From Flocculibacter collagenilyticus (GTDB taxonomy: Bacteria > Pseudomonadota > Gammaproteobacteria > Enterobacterales > Alteromonadaceae): a stretch of DNA of 64,000 nucleotides. Positions 27,185 to 36,229 of this stretch are shown piece by piece. A program made the position numbers and the translations under genes. Where the stretch lies: assembly GCF_016469335.1 (NCBI RefSeq), contig NZ_CP059888.1:930001-994000 (forward strand), written 5' to 3'. Below the pieces are notes generated by a model. It made no database searches and was not told the DNA's origin. It saw nothing but the letters and a program-made list of their open reading frames with translations. Within the stretch, counting starts at the first letter, position 1; every line of letters starts with the position of its first letter.

Positions 27185-28756
27185 TTAGTGATGGGTCACA
27201 CTTTTACGATAAAAACTCACATCATTCTTGCCTGCGCGTTTTACTTCATACATCGCTTCATCAGCGTGTTCAATCAACTTTTCAACGCTATCGCCGTCTT
27301 CTGGATAAAAGGCAACGCCGATGCTTGCGCCAACGGTGACGTTACATTGTTGTGCCGTTAAATAGAGTGGGGTGGAAATATTACCAATGAGTTTTTCGGC
27401 AATAACTCGCGCTGCATGCTTGTCTATGTCATGAATGGTGACAACAAATTCATCTCCGCCCCAACGGGCAGCAATATCATCTTTACGTATTGAAGAAGAA
27501 ATTTTTTCGCTAATATGTTGCAGCATTTTGTCGCCTGCATCGTGACCATGAATGTCGTTAATAGGTTTAAAGCCGTCAAGATCTAACAGTAATACGGCAA
27601 CGGTTTTGTTATGTTTTACTTGTTCTTCAATAGCTGGAATGGCGCCTTGGCGGTTAAATAATCCTGTAAGCTTGTCGAAATTGGCTTTTTGCTTTAGGCA
27701 TTTAAGCTCAGCTTTACGGCTACTAATATCGTTAGCAAACACTTGTAAGAACGTTTCACCCTCATCATTGACCGTGGTCATTATTAAAATTTGGATCCAA
27801 ATTTCATCATCTGAGCAATGATTATTTAATTGAAACTCACCTTGTACCACTTCATTTTCCTTAATCGCGGTTTGAGACAATGCTAAAAGAGTAGCAGGGT
27901 CTTGAAACACGTCTTTAATAAATCGTGTAAAGTTGTCTTCCATTTCAAAACCAAGCTTATTAAGAAGCTTGGTGACTGCTGAATTATAAAGAATAATTTC
28001 ACCGTCAAGCCGAGCTAATAAGGATGCAGTGCCTGCATTTTCGAATAATAGCCGCAAGCGTTTTCCGAGCACTTCTAGCTCTGTTCTTAGCTTGCGCTCC
28101 TGTTCAAATAGAGATTGGGTTTTATCCAAAAATGCATTAATGCTATCACTAACACTGCCTATTTCACTGTGCTTATGGCCTTTAGGTGGTGCTACTCGAT
28201 TATCGTGCCCAGGAATAATATGCTGCATCATTTGGCTTAATTTACCCAAGGGGTTAGTGATTAAGTAGTAAGCGACAAAAATAAATATAATCACAACCAC
28301 AAGGGTATGTAAGGCCAACGCTTTGGCATTACCAACAGCAATTTGATTTGCCTGATTAATGATAATTTGTGTATTAGGAACTATGTGTACATAACCTAAC
28401 ACTTCATCTGTAAAGAAGGGGTTCGTTAAAGGGTAAGTTTGGGCATTAGTAATGTTAAAGTTTTCACCCTGAGCGAGGTATTCTGATTTGTCTGCAATTG
28501 CAGCGGCTGTAATGGTGTCATTTAATGCTAGACCGTTAATAACTTCTGTCGCTAAGTCTTTATCTTCAACATAAAGCGCTATTGAAGCTGTTCTGGAGAT
28601 GGTTTTGACAATTTGGTCGATGCTGGTGGACGCGTGCTCAACTTCATGTTTGTAAGCATAACTGTAATACATTATTGCAGCGGTTATACCTACAATAAGA
28701 GAAACGATAAAGATGGCAAGTGTTAACCGAGTTATTAGGCTTTGTCTATTTAGCAA
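27185..28756 (-). CDS. Membrane diguanylate cyclase (GGDEF)
   Basis: The start proposed here is TTG at 28756 (523 residues). It has AAGGTGG nine bases upstream and overlaps the upstream gene by 11 bases. A longer frame to 28864 would overlap it by 119 bases and is less likely. An N-terminal helix (about residues 8-28), a periplasmic sensor segment (about 29-150), a second helix (VVVIIFIFVAYYLI), a HAMP-like linker and a PAS-like domain are followed by the GGDEF domain with the intact RWGGDEFVV motif. It should make c-di-GMP in response to the periplasm. Its neighbours are a binding protein and a porin. Confidence 0.85.
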   Translation of the reverse strand: MLNRQSLITRLTLAIFIVSLIVGITAAIMYYSYAYKHEVEHASTSIDQIVKTISRTASIALYVEDKDLATEVINGLALNDTITAAAIADKSEYLAQGENFNITNAQTYPLTNPFFTDEVLGYVHIVPNTQIIINQANQIAVGNAKALALHTLVVVIIFIFVAYYLITNPLGKLSQMMQHIIPGHDNRVAPPKGHKHSEIGSVSDSINAFLDKTQSLFEQERKLRTELEVLGKRLRLLFENAGTASLLARLDGEIILYNSAVTKLLNKLGFEMEDNFTRFIKDVFQDPATLLALSQTAIKENEVVQGEFQLNNHCSDDEIWIQILIMTTVNDEGETFLQVFANDISSRKAELKCLKQKANFDKLTGLFNRQGAIPAIEEQVKHNKTVAVLLLDLDGFKPINDIHGHDAGDKMLQHISEKISSSIRKDDIAARWGGDEFVVTIHDIDKHAARVIAEKLIGNISTPLYLTAQQCNVTVGASIGVAFYPEDGDSVEKLIEHADEAMYEVKRAGKNDVSFYRKSVTHH

Positions 28757-29180
28757 TTTTATAAACCACCTTAACCTTATTATTAATCTTAGATAGAGGA
28801 ATGTACCCGATTGCATCAACTTGCTTTGATACAGCATCAATAACGGCTTGATCGTCGCTAACAACTTGTGGTGGTGATACCCTGCCTGTGAATTTAATTC
28901 TAGACCAGTAGGCGTTAATTTGTGACATGGGCTTTTCGGTTAATGCTTCAAAAAAGTCTTTTCTGATTGATGCTGATTTTTCACGATCTAGTGGGACGGC
29001 AGTGGTGCCATCTGGAAAGGCAACATACCGACCTAAATATAAATCAATTAATTGCTTTTTAGTAAGGGTATCGTGTTTGTTATCAATATTAACAATGATC
29101 ACTAATGGATCATTGGCGTGACATATCTTCGAAGTGCAAATAAGTAATATTGTGATGAATAAGAGCTTAATTTGGTTCAT
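28746..29180 (-). CDS. Small PstS-like periplasmic substrate-binding protein
   Basis: A 144-residue protein with a signal peptide (ending SKICHA before NDP). The mature part resembles the compact phosphate-binding-like proteins: 'LTKKQLIDLYLGRYVAFPDGTTAVPLDR', 'WSRIKFTGRVSPPQVV' and the closing 'AIGYIPLS' motif are typical. It is too short to be a full PstS. Similar proteins lie next to membrane GGDEF genes, suggesting that it presents a ligand to the cyclase. Its ATG overlaps the stop of the upstream barrel gene by one base (TAATG). Confidence 0.75.
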   Translation of the reverse strand: MNQIKLLFITILLICTSKICHANDPLVIIVNIDNKHDTLTKKQLIDLYLGRYVAFPDGTTAVPLDREKSASIRKDFFEALTEKPMSQINAYWSRIKFTGRVSPPQVVSDDQAVIDAVSKQVDAIGYIPLSKINNKVKVVYKIAK

Positions 29181-30436
29181 TAGAAAATAAAGCTCACACT
29201 AAGTATTAGAGAATGAACGGCGTTTTCATGCCCTCCATCAACGCTTTTTAAGTAAATTCGATCGCCTCCGCGCTGTGGTTGAGTTCGGTTTAACTGTAAT
29301 TTAAACGCCCAATTTTCTGCATAATCCCAGCGCCACCCTGCTGATAATGTTGTTTGATTTGTCCCGTAGAAGTTTACGTATGATAGAAAGTTTTCTTCCA
29401 GCTCTGGAATTTGCTTAGCCAGTGGCGGCACCGTAAAGTTTAAAAAGTGAGAGCGTGTACTTGATATGCCAGCAAATACGGCGTGTTCATCAAATCGCTT
29501 TGTCACGTTTAGGTAGCCATTTAATGAGTCGGGTAATGACTCCGTTTTGTAGTCTATGTAAGCAATCTCCGATTGCACTTGCCAAATAAAGTTGTCGTAT
29601 TTGAATCCCAGCCCATAGTAGTTTGCGTATTTATCTTTTGATTTGATTCTATTTAGCGTTTTATCTTTATTAGGCCAAACTGATTCTGGAAGTTCGCTAA
29701 TAAACTGTTCAACAAATATGCCCGGGTCGCTGGTATTGGTGGTTTTAGCTCGTGTCGCATTTAAGCGAAAAAGCCAGTTGTCATACTCGTAGTCAAGCGC
29801 CATCAGCAGGATAGGAGAAAGCTTGACGTTCCATTCAAATGAATCACTGACGATATACGCCTCAGAGCGGCCGTACGATAAGGAGGCTTGTAAAATACCT
29901 CGATCAACAGGTTGACGATAAATGGCTTCAATTCCATCTAGTTGCCGATGCGGGATCAAACCATAAAACTCTGGAGGAGGAGTAGTCATGGTGTAGGCAT
30001 AGCTTATATCACGATACTCCGTCATCATGAACATATTGGCTCCCATGCGGCCAACTCGAAATGTCCAGTCAGGCGATGGGTTATAGCGTAAAAAAGCGAG
30101 CTCTATGTAGTCATCAATATCTGCATTAAAGCGCTTTTTTATTACTGCTTGAGTCACCACATCAAATTCAGGCGTGATCGTAAACTCAGCTTGTCCGCCA
30201 ATTAACGATGAAACACTAAAGTCTATTTCATCTTTATAAACGCCGTTAGGTTGTGATACATCATAACGAAAGCCATAAATGTCTGAGTCAGCTAATGTTA
30301 AGCCTAGTGTACCAAAGCCACTAAGTTGGAGGTTGTCGTTCGCCTGAGAATAAAAACCACAACAACTTACTGCAAGCATTAACGCTGAACACAGTTTAGC
30401 TGAATTGTTAGTAAGGCAGAGCCGTGATTTTCTCAT
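29180..30436 (-). CDS. Outer-membrane beta-barrel protein (porin-like)
   Basis: 418 residues from the ATG at 30436; a TTG two codons upstream is possible, and neither has a strong ribosome site. A signal peptide ends near SQANDN. The mature protein opens with the typical LQLSGFGTLGLTLAD strand, continues as alternating aromatic beta-strands (WTFRVGRMG, WLFRLNATRA, WRWDYAENWAFKLQLN) and ends in phenylalanine (VSFIF), the outer-membrane insertion signal. It looks like a porin-fold protein of the type seen beside PstS-like proteins. Substrate unknown. Confidence 0.8.
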   Translation of the reverse strand: MRKSRLCLTNNSAKLCSALMLAVSCCGFYSQANDNLQLSGFGTLGLTLADSDIYGFRYDVSQPNGVYKDEIDFSVSSLIGGQAEFTITPEFDVVTQAVIKKRFNADIDDYIELAFLRYNPSPDWTFRVGRMGANMFMMTEYRDISYAYTMTTPPPEFYGLIPHRQLDGIEAIYRQPVDRGILQASLSYGRSEAYIVSDSFEWNVKLSPILLMALDYEYDNWLFRLNATRAKTTNTSDPGIFVEQFISELPESVWPNKDKTLNRIKSKDKYANYYGLGFKYDNFIWQVQSEIAYIDYKTESLPDSLNGYLNVTKRFDEHAVFAGISSTRSHFLNFTVPPLAKQIPELEENFLSYVNFYGTNQTTLSAGWRWDYAENWAFKLQLNRTQPQRGGDRIYLKSVDGGHENAVHSLILSVSFIF

Positions 30437-30521
30437 AAACAATTAACAAAATAACCAATTATAGGAAGTAATGAAAGTGTAGCAAAGCCCGGTCAAATTG
30501 CAGGAAAATCAAACGTTTTTA

Positions 30522-32585
30522 TTATGATTTTCTTTGTGTAAGATCAGATAGAGGGACTGGTTTGGCAAACAAGTAACCTTGAAGCTGGTGGCAGCCATAA
30601 CCCACCAATGCATCAAACTGCTCACGTGTTTCTACACCTTCTGCACAAATATCTAGTTTTAGGCTATGTGCCATGTTGATGATAGTTTGAATAACGAGTG
30701 TATCGCGCTCGGATAATCCAAGGTTATCAACAAACTGCTTGTCTATCTTTAACGTATTAATTGGTAACTGAGTTAAATAACCTAATGACGAGTAACCTGT
30801 GCCAAAATCATCCAGTGCCAATGAGCTACCAAGTTCTTTTATTTGTTCGAAGAAGGCGTTTGCTTTCTCAAAATTTTCTAAATAGGCTGATTCAGTAATT
30901 TCAAATTCAATTAGCTTAGGGTCAATTCGATACTCATCAAATAAGTCTTTAATGTAATTAATTAAATTTGAATCTTTTAAATCATACACAGACAAGTTAA
31001 CGGCCACACTAACTGGCGGGTCGTTTACTTCTAAAAGTGTGGGCATTTCAATACACATACGTTTTAATACCCATTGAGTAACCGCTGACATTTTACCAGT
31101 TTGTTCTGCAATAGGAATAAATTCGGCAGGTGATATAAAGCCGTGCTCTTTGCTAATCCAACGCAATAAAATTTCGTAGCCAACGATCTCTTCATCAGCG
31201 TTAACTTTGGCATGGTAGTACAAAGTAAATTCATCATTCTGTAGTGCAGGGGCTAAGCTGTTAGCGATGATTAGTCGTCTTTTTGCGTCTTCCATCATGT
31301 GCGATGCAAACATGGTGTAAGTGCCTTTACCGCTTGCTTTAGAGTGATACATGGCAATGTCGGCATTACTAATAAAGTTCGATAAATTAAAGTTAGAGTC
31401 GCTGGCGTGTGCAATGCCAATACTGACCCCAATTTGCACTTCCCAAGACTTAACCATAATGGGGCGCTTAAACTGTTCTATCACGCGTTCAGCAATGGTG
31501 ATCAGTTGTAAGTCGTCTGGCTCATCGTTCACTAAAATTAAAAATTCATCGCCGCCTAATCGCGCAATAATATCTTCATCTCGAAAACAGTGCTTTAAGC
31601 GCTCACTCACTTCAATGAGTAAGAAATCGCCAACTTCATGTCCGTACGCATCATTAACTTCTTTGAAGCCATCTAAATCAAAAAACATTAACGCAATATT
31701 GGAGGAATAACGCTTGCTTCGTGCTAATGCAATACGCACATTTTCCATAAAAAATTGACGATTAGGTAGACCAGTTAAGCTATCAAAGTTAGCTAATCGT
31801 TCCATGGTTTTTTGTTGTTCAATAAGCTGTTGCGTATAACGTGTGTTCTTATTCACTTCGGCATGAATGGTTTTCATCATCTTATTAATATTGCTACGCA
31901 GTTCAGCAACCTCATATACACCCACAGCGGGTACTTTGGTTGAGTAATCTTTGGTTTTTTGAACACGTTTAGCAAAGGATGATAAATGCGACAGCGGCGT
32001 TAAAAAGCGATGGTGCGCCCATAGTAACCCCAAAAAGGTAACTAACATGACTAACGAAAAATAGGGGAGTAGCCCTAATAGCAGCGATTGCCTACTTTGA
32101 ATAATAGGTTTTTGGTATTCAGTAACAATAATAAGATAACCCAGCGTAAGCTTTGCTTCACCTACGGGGCGCTTGGCAATTAGTTTTCCTTTGTAAATGT
32201 GAATACCCACATCCAAATACTTCAAGGTATTGGTGTCAAATGCATCCTCTAATGAATTGTTTTTCATAAACTTAGGCGAATAATAAGGGGTGATTTCTTC
32301 CCAGTTTTTTGCGAACACCTTGGCGTATTCAACATTGTGATATTTTTCTAAACGTAGCAATAAGGTAGTGAGTTCGATTGGATCGATATCTTGAGGATCA
32401 ATGGCAAGATGCCTCACTAAGTCTGATGCCATATTTTCAGATAAGGCGGCGAGGTTTTGCTGTACAGAGTCTCTGTATAAGGTTTCATGCTTTTCAAGTG
32501 TAACGTACAAAATACTTGCACCAAAACACAGAATGGCAACGGTTGAAATTAAGATAAGGTTTGTACGTATACTATTGATAAACAT
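30522..32585 (-). CDS. Membrane GGDEF-EAL protein
   Basis: The 687-residue protein has an N-terminal helix (about residues 5-25), a periplasmic sensor (to about 170), a second helix (LLLGLLPYFSLVMLVTFLGLL) and a HAMP-like segment. A GGDEF domain with intact RLGGDEFLIL and an EAL domain follow. The EAL signature reads YEILLRW instead of EALLRW; the DDFGTGYSSLGYL loop and the NLS and EITES segments are intact, so phosphodiesterase activity is plausible. Which activity dominates cannot be told. It is the first gene of a leftward run of c-di-GMP, binding-protein and barrel genes. Confidence 0.9.
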   Translation of the reverse strand: MFINSIRTNLILISTVAILCFGASILYVTLEKHETLYRDSVQQNLAALSENMASDLVRHLAIDPQDIDPIELTTLLLRLEKYHNVEYAKVFAKNWEEITPYYSPKFMKNNSLEDAFDTNTLKYLDVGIHIYKGKLIAKRPVGEAKLTLGYLIIVTEYQKPIIQSRQSLLLGLLPYFSLVMLVTFLGLLWAHHRFLTPLSHLSSFAKRVQKTKDYSTKVPAVGVYEVAELRSNINKMMKTIHAEVNKNTRYTQQLIEQQKTMERLANFDSLTGLPNRQFFMENVRIALARSKRYSSNIALMFFDLDGFKEVNDAYGHEVGDFLLIEVSERLKHCFRDEDIIARLGGDEFLILVNDEPDDLQLITIAERVIEQFKRPIMVKSWEVQIGVSIGIAHASDSNFNLSNFISNADIAMYHSKASGKGTYTMFASHMMEDAKRRLIIANSLAPALQNDEFTLYYHAKVNADEEIVGYEILLRWISKEHGFISPAEFIPIAEQTGKMSAVTQWVLKRMCIEMPTLLEVNDPPVSVAVNLSVYDLKDSNLINYIKDLFDEYRIDPKLIEFEITESAYLENFEKANAFFEQIKELGSSLALDDFGTGYSSLGYLTQLPINTLKIDKQFVDNLGLSERDTLVIQTIINMAHSLKLDICAEGVETREQFDALVGYGCHQLQGYLFAKPVPLSDLTQRKS

Positions 32586-33314
32586 TTAAAAAAGTGATGC
32601 CTATATGAAGCTATTACCCGCAGAGTAGGGCTGTAAGTATCGTCAAAGTTTAGCATGATTTAGCGCATCTAGCTGACTTTGCTAAAAAAATTAGAGTGAT
32701 TCTCAAAATTAATCGGATTTAGCGTAAAAATAGTTGAATTTATTTGGAACCATTTAAGTTTTTGAATATCTGAATTTTAAAGTTGTTCATTTTTTGTTCA
32801 TGTTCGAATGGGGTTTAAGTCATTTGAACACATGTATTAGGTAAACAAATAACGTTTTTAAGAAATAAAAAATTGCTCATTTTTTTAATTGAATGAGGTC
32901 AAATAAAAAATGTTATCTATACTTTTATGAACAACAAAGAATTATTGAATGATATCGGTATGTAGCCGTTATTTATTTAAATATGATGCGTAACTTGCTG
33001 TTTTAAATGTTTTTATATGCATGTTTCTCTATTTTATTTAGGCGAAGTTAGCCCACCAGCAAAGTGATACGTTATTGATTGCGCCGTTTACTTGGATAGT
33101 AAAGCGGTACGCGTTGAAAGTTAAGGTTTATAGGTGTTCAATATTGACATGATATTGAGTAGTCCCCCTTCAACCCTAGCCAAGCAAGGCGTTTTCCAGT
33201 AGGACGGAGTGAATAGTTAGGTAAATAAAGCTGCTTAATGTAGTTGTTGTAATCAATAGCATTTGGGTCACGTGAATATACTTAGCAAACAAGCGGGTTA
33301 TTGGTGGGGGAATT
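32586..33314. promoter_or_regulatory. Long divergent intergenic region before the envelope-machine cluster
   Basis: 729 bases, very A+T-rich up to about 33050, between the GGDEF-EAL gene and the rightward cluster. It must hold the promoter of the latter. A TTGACA lies at about 33143-33148 but I see no matching -10. A G-rich ribosome site (GTGGGGGA) precedes the ATG at 33315. No gene is supported here. Confidence 0.4.
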
Positions 33315-34862
33315 ATGAATCATTTTTTAAGATCATTACTCTTTTGGGTTCCTACTCTGAAGCAAGTCACGCGGTTGGTTAATTTTCGACAACGCGTCTA
33401 TCAGCATCTTCATGCCGCCAATGTCGCTCGCTATCAAGTCCGGCTTAACGCGTTAGCAACGGCATTAATATTACTTATTTTTACGACTATTAATTCGAGC
33501 AATCTTCACGCGAAAGCGCTGGATGATGAACAGCCAAGTAAGGCACCAAATAATACCGGATTAAAATTGGCAAATTACACGCCTGTTACGCCACTTCCGC
33601 CAGTTACCATCAAAATACCCAATAAACCAAATAGCGTTATTTCAGCTGACAGTATTTTTTCTCGTGATGGCCAACTAAAAGCCAAGCATAAAATGTTTGA
33701 CGGTCAATCGATCGAATCGATTAACAAGCGAATTATAGAGTATGAAAATGCGATAGAAGCACTAGAGGATCAGGTTGGATATTATGGTGATGGTATTGCA
33801 CAGCAGCTGGTTAGTTTAGGGCTAGCCTATCAGCATAAAAATCGCCATGCACAAGCGAATAAAATATTTGGCCGTGCCATGCACCTTACTCGCATTCATG
33901 AAGGGCTATACAACATCACGCAACTGCAAATCATTGATCACATGATATATAGCTTGGCGGCACAGAAAAAGTGGGAAGAAGTAAACAATAAATATCAATA
34001 TTACCTTTGGCTCACCTTTAGGCATTATGGTGAAAATAATATTGAAACTTTGCCAGCAATCGAAAAACTGTCGCAGTGGCACCTTAAAGCATACACGTTG
34101 AAAATAGGTGACAGCTACGAAGCCCATTTGATCACTGCTAACTCTCTATTCATACATGGTGCTAATTTAATTGAGCAGCATTACTCACCTACTGATATTC
34201 GTTTATTAAGACCGTTAAAAGGCATTATTTTAACTAATTACTATTTTGCGACTTATAAAGGCGAACGATCTTCACGTGTACAAACTATGTCGGCTGAAAA
34301 CTCCCATAGTATGGGAGCAAAAAAAGTTGATGATATGTACCGCCTTATTCAGTTGAGTTATCGCCGTGGCCGAGAAGCACATCAAAAAATTATTGATGTG
34401 ATAAAAGTGAACGAACCTGATCACCCCTATGTAATTGCGCGTGCTCAAGTAATGTTGGCTGATTGGTTTTTACTGTTCAATAAGCGTTCTACCGCGTTTC
34501 AAAATTACCAAGAAGCATACGAATTACTCAGCTTACATCAGGCAGACGAAATGCAATTTAAAGATCTGTTCGATTCGCCAGAACTATTGCCCCAAATTGA
34601 ATATGCAAAACGCGGACTGAGACCCGAGAAAAATATTGAAAATATCGATAAAGAAGAAAAATACATGCTGGTCTCGTTTGATGTGAGCCGTTTTGGCAAA
34701 GTGAGAAATATAGAAGTTATTGAGTCTAATTTAGATGACGGTGAACAAGTTCACCCGAAAGTGATCCGTAGTTTAAGGGCTGCAAAATTGCGTCCAAAAA
34801 TCGTTAATGGCGAGCCCGAAGTGGCACTGAATACCAAGCTAGGCTTTGTTATGTATCAATAA
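33315..34862 (+). CDS. Exported TPR-like protein with TonB C-terminal-like domain
   Basis: A 515-residue protein, first in the cluster. A 44-residue basic leader precedes a hydrophobic signal (about residues 45-60, possible cleavage after HA-66), a long n-region. The middle (about 135-430) is helical and TPR-like ('SLGLAYQHKNRHAQANKIFGRAM'). The last 70 residues (MLVSFDVSRFGKVRNIEVIE ... LRAAKLRPKIVNGEPE) match the TonB C-terminal pattern of strands and helix. TonB-CTD-like domains connect inner-membrane energy units to outer partners, which fits a MotA/ExbB-like channel further down the cluster. No TonB box or Pro-rich span is seen. The ribosome site GGGGGA supports the ATG. Confidence 0.65.
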   Translation: MNHFLRSLLFWVPTLKQVTRLVNFRQRVYQHLHAANVARYQVRLNALATALILLIFTTINSSNLHAKALDDEQPSKAPNNTGLKLANYTPVTPLPPVTIKIPNKPNSVISADSIFSRDGQLKAKHKMFDGQSIESINKRIIEYENAIEALEDQVGYYGDGIAQQLVSLGLAYQHKNRHAQANKIFGRAMHLTRIHEGLYNITQLQIIDHMIYSLAAQKKWEEVNNKYQYYLWLTFRHYGENNIETLPAIEKLSQWHLKAYTLKIGDSYEAHLITANSLFIHGANLIEQHYSPTDIRLLRPLKGIILTNYYFATYKGERSSRVQTMSAENSHSMGAKKVDDMYRLIQLSYRRGREAHQKIIDVIKVNEPDHPYVIARAQVMLADWFLLFNKRSTAFQNYQEAYELLSLHQADEMQFKDLFDSPELLPQIEYAKRGLRPEKNIENIDKEEKYMLVSFDVSRFGKVRNIEVIESNLDDGEQVHPKVIRSLRAAKLRPKIVNGEPEVALNTKLGFVMYQ

Positions 34863-34921
34863 ATAAAACAGACTGGATTGACATTAATACTTGAACAGCA
34901 AGTGAGAAGAGTAAAGACATC

Positions 34922-36229
34922 ATGACTAAACACAATATCGCAACCAGCATCATTAAGTCGTATGCTTCTACTACCAGCAAGAGTCATTATCGTCGCTGCT
35001 TAATAACATTCAGTGCTGCATGTTTGGTGATGTTGGCCGGATGTGAGTCTACTCAAACCTCGCAGCAACAACCACCAAGCACGCCTAGTGCGCCATCAGC
35101 GAGTCCGCCAAGTTCGCCAAGTACATCAAGCAGTTCGTCGTCTCAGTCTCAATCACGCCAGCAGTCACCTTCCAGTGCGTCATCCAGTTCATCGCAGTCC
35201 AGTTCAAGTTCGTCATCGCAAACCTCGTCGTCATCTAGTCGCCAGTCATCTTCCAAGTCTAGTGCGCCAAGTGGAAGTCAATCTAGCTCACAAACCGCTT
35301 CATCATCTTCTGCCGAGCAACAACAAGGCACGCAATCAGAGTCGGATATTTATATGGAGCCACAATTGCCTACCGAGCAATCTTCTGCCAGTAGTCAGTC
35401 AGATGCACAGGCGCAACAAACAGCGGAAAATGCGGGGGCAAATAACAGTGAAAGCGCTAATAACGACCCCATGACAGGACAGCAGTCTCAATCGCAAAGT
35501 GATGATGTGGACTTTTCAGAAGAAGAACAAACAGCGGCCAGCGCATCGAATTCGAGTAGCCAGTCGGCTTCGTCATCAGCATCACAAAGTGCTTCCTCCA
35601 GTTCATCTTCAAATAGCTCAGCATCAGCAAGCGTCTCGGGAGGTCAAGGCGGTATGCAAGGTAGCCCAGCCTCCGCTCAGCAATCAAGCCAAGGAAGTGC
35701 TGGTAGTCAACAGGTACTTACGGTGTCAGAGCAAGTTGCCAAAATGGAAGGGCAACTAGATGAGTCAATGGGCGATTACGATGGCATGATTTTGCGTGAA
35801 CGCGAATATATTCAAAACAGAGCGGATGAACAGGGCAGTGAAGATTTATTAGAACAAGCGTCAACAGGACCATTATATGACGAAGCAGGATTAGATGAAG
35901 CTGACGGTCAGGGTGGCAATAATCCTTATGGCACCACCACAGTGCAGTCTGGCAATGCAGGTGAAGGAGCCAGCGCTGGCGGAATTGATAATGGTGCATC
36001 AGGTGGTGGTTCTCGTCCTAATTTACCAGCAACCGCCCGACAAGGCGATTATCAGCACACGGCACCTGCAGCGCCCGCGCCAGTCGATATTCCCGATGGT
36101 AGCGATGACGATGTGGTAGCAAGGCAAATTCGTGAAGCTGCGCTAAAAGAGCAAGATCCAGAGCTACGAGAAAAACTATGGCAGGAATATCGTAAATATA
36201 AAAACCAAGTAAGAGGGGAAGACGAATGA
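34922..36229 (+). CDS. Ser/Gln/Ala-rich lipoprotein
   Basis: A 435-residue protein with a lipobox LAG-C at Cys41 after a basic leader. About 230 residues of extremely Ser-, Gln- and Ala-rich low complexity follow (about 45-270, with runs of serine), then a Gly-rich part. A short, more ordered C-terminal helix rich in charge (VARQIREAALKEQDPELREK) ends the protein. It looks like a flexible, surface- or periplasm-spanning tether with a docking tail. The ATG of the next gene overlaps its stop by four bases. No family recognised. Confidence 0.65.
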   Translation: MTKHNIATSIIKSYASTTSKSHYRRCLITFSAACLVMLAGCESTQTSQQQPPSTPSAPSASPPSSPSTSSSSSSQSQSRQQSPSSASSSSSQSSSSSSSQTSSSSSRQSSSKSSAPSGSQSSSQTASSSSAEQQQGTQSESDIYMEPQLPTEQSSASSQSDAQAQQTAENAGANNSESANNDPMTGQQSQSQSDDVDFSEEEQTAASASNSSSQSASSSASQSASSSSSSNSSASASVSGGQGGMQGSPASAQQSSQGSAGSQQVLTVSEQVAKMEGQLDESMGDYDGMILREREYIQNRADEQGSEDLLEQASTGPLYDEAGLDEADGQGGNNPYGTTTVQSGNAGEGASAGGIDNGASGGGSRPNLPATARQGDYQHTAPAAPAPVDIPDGSDDDVVARQIREAALKEQDPELREKLWQEYRKYKNQVRGEDE

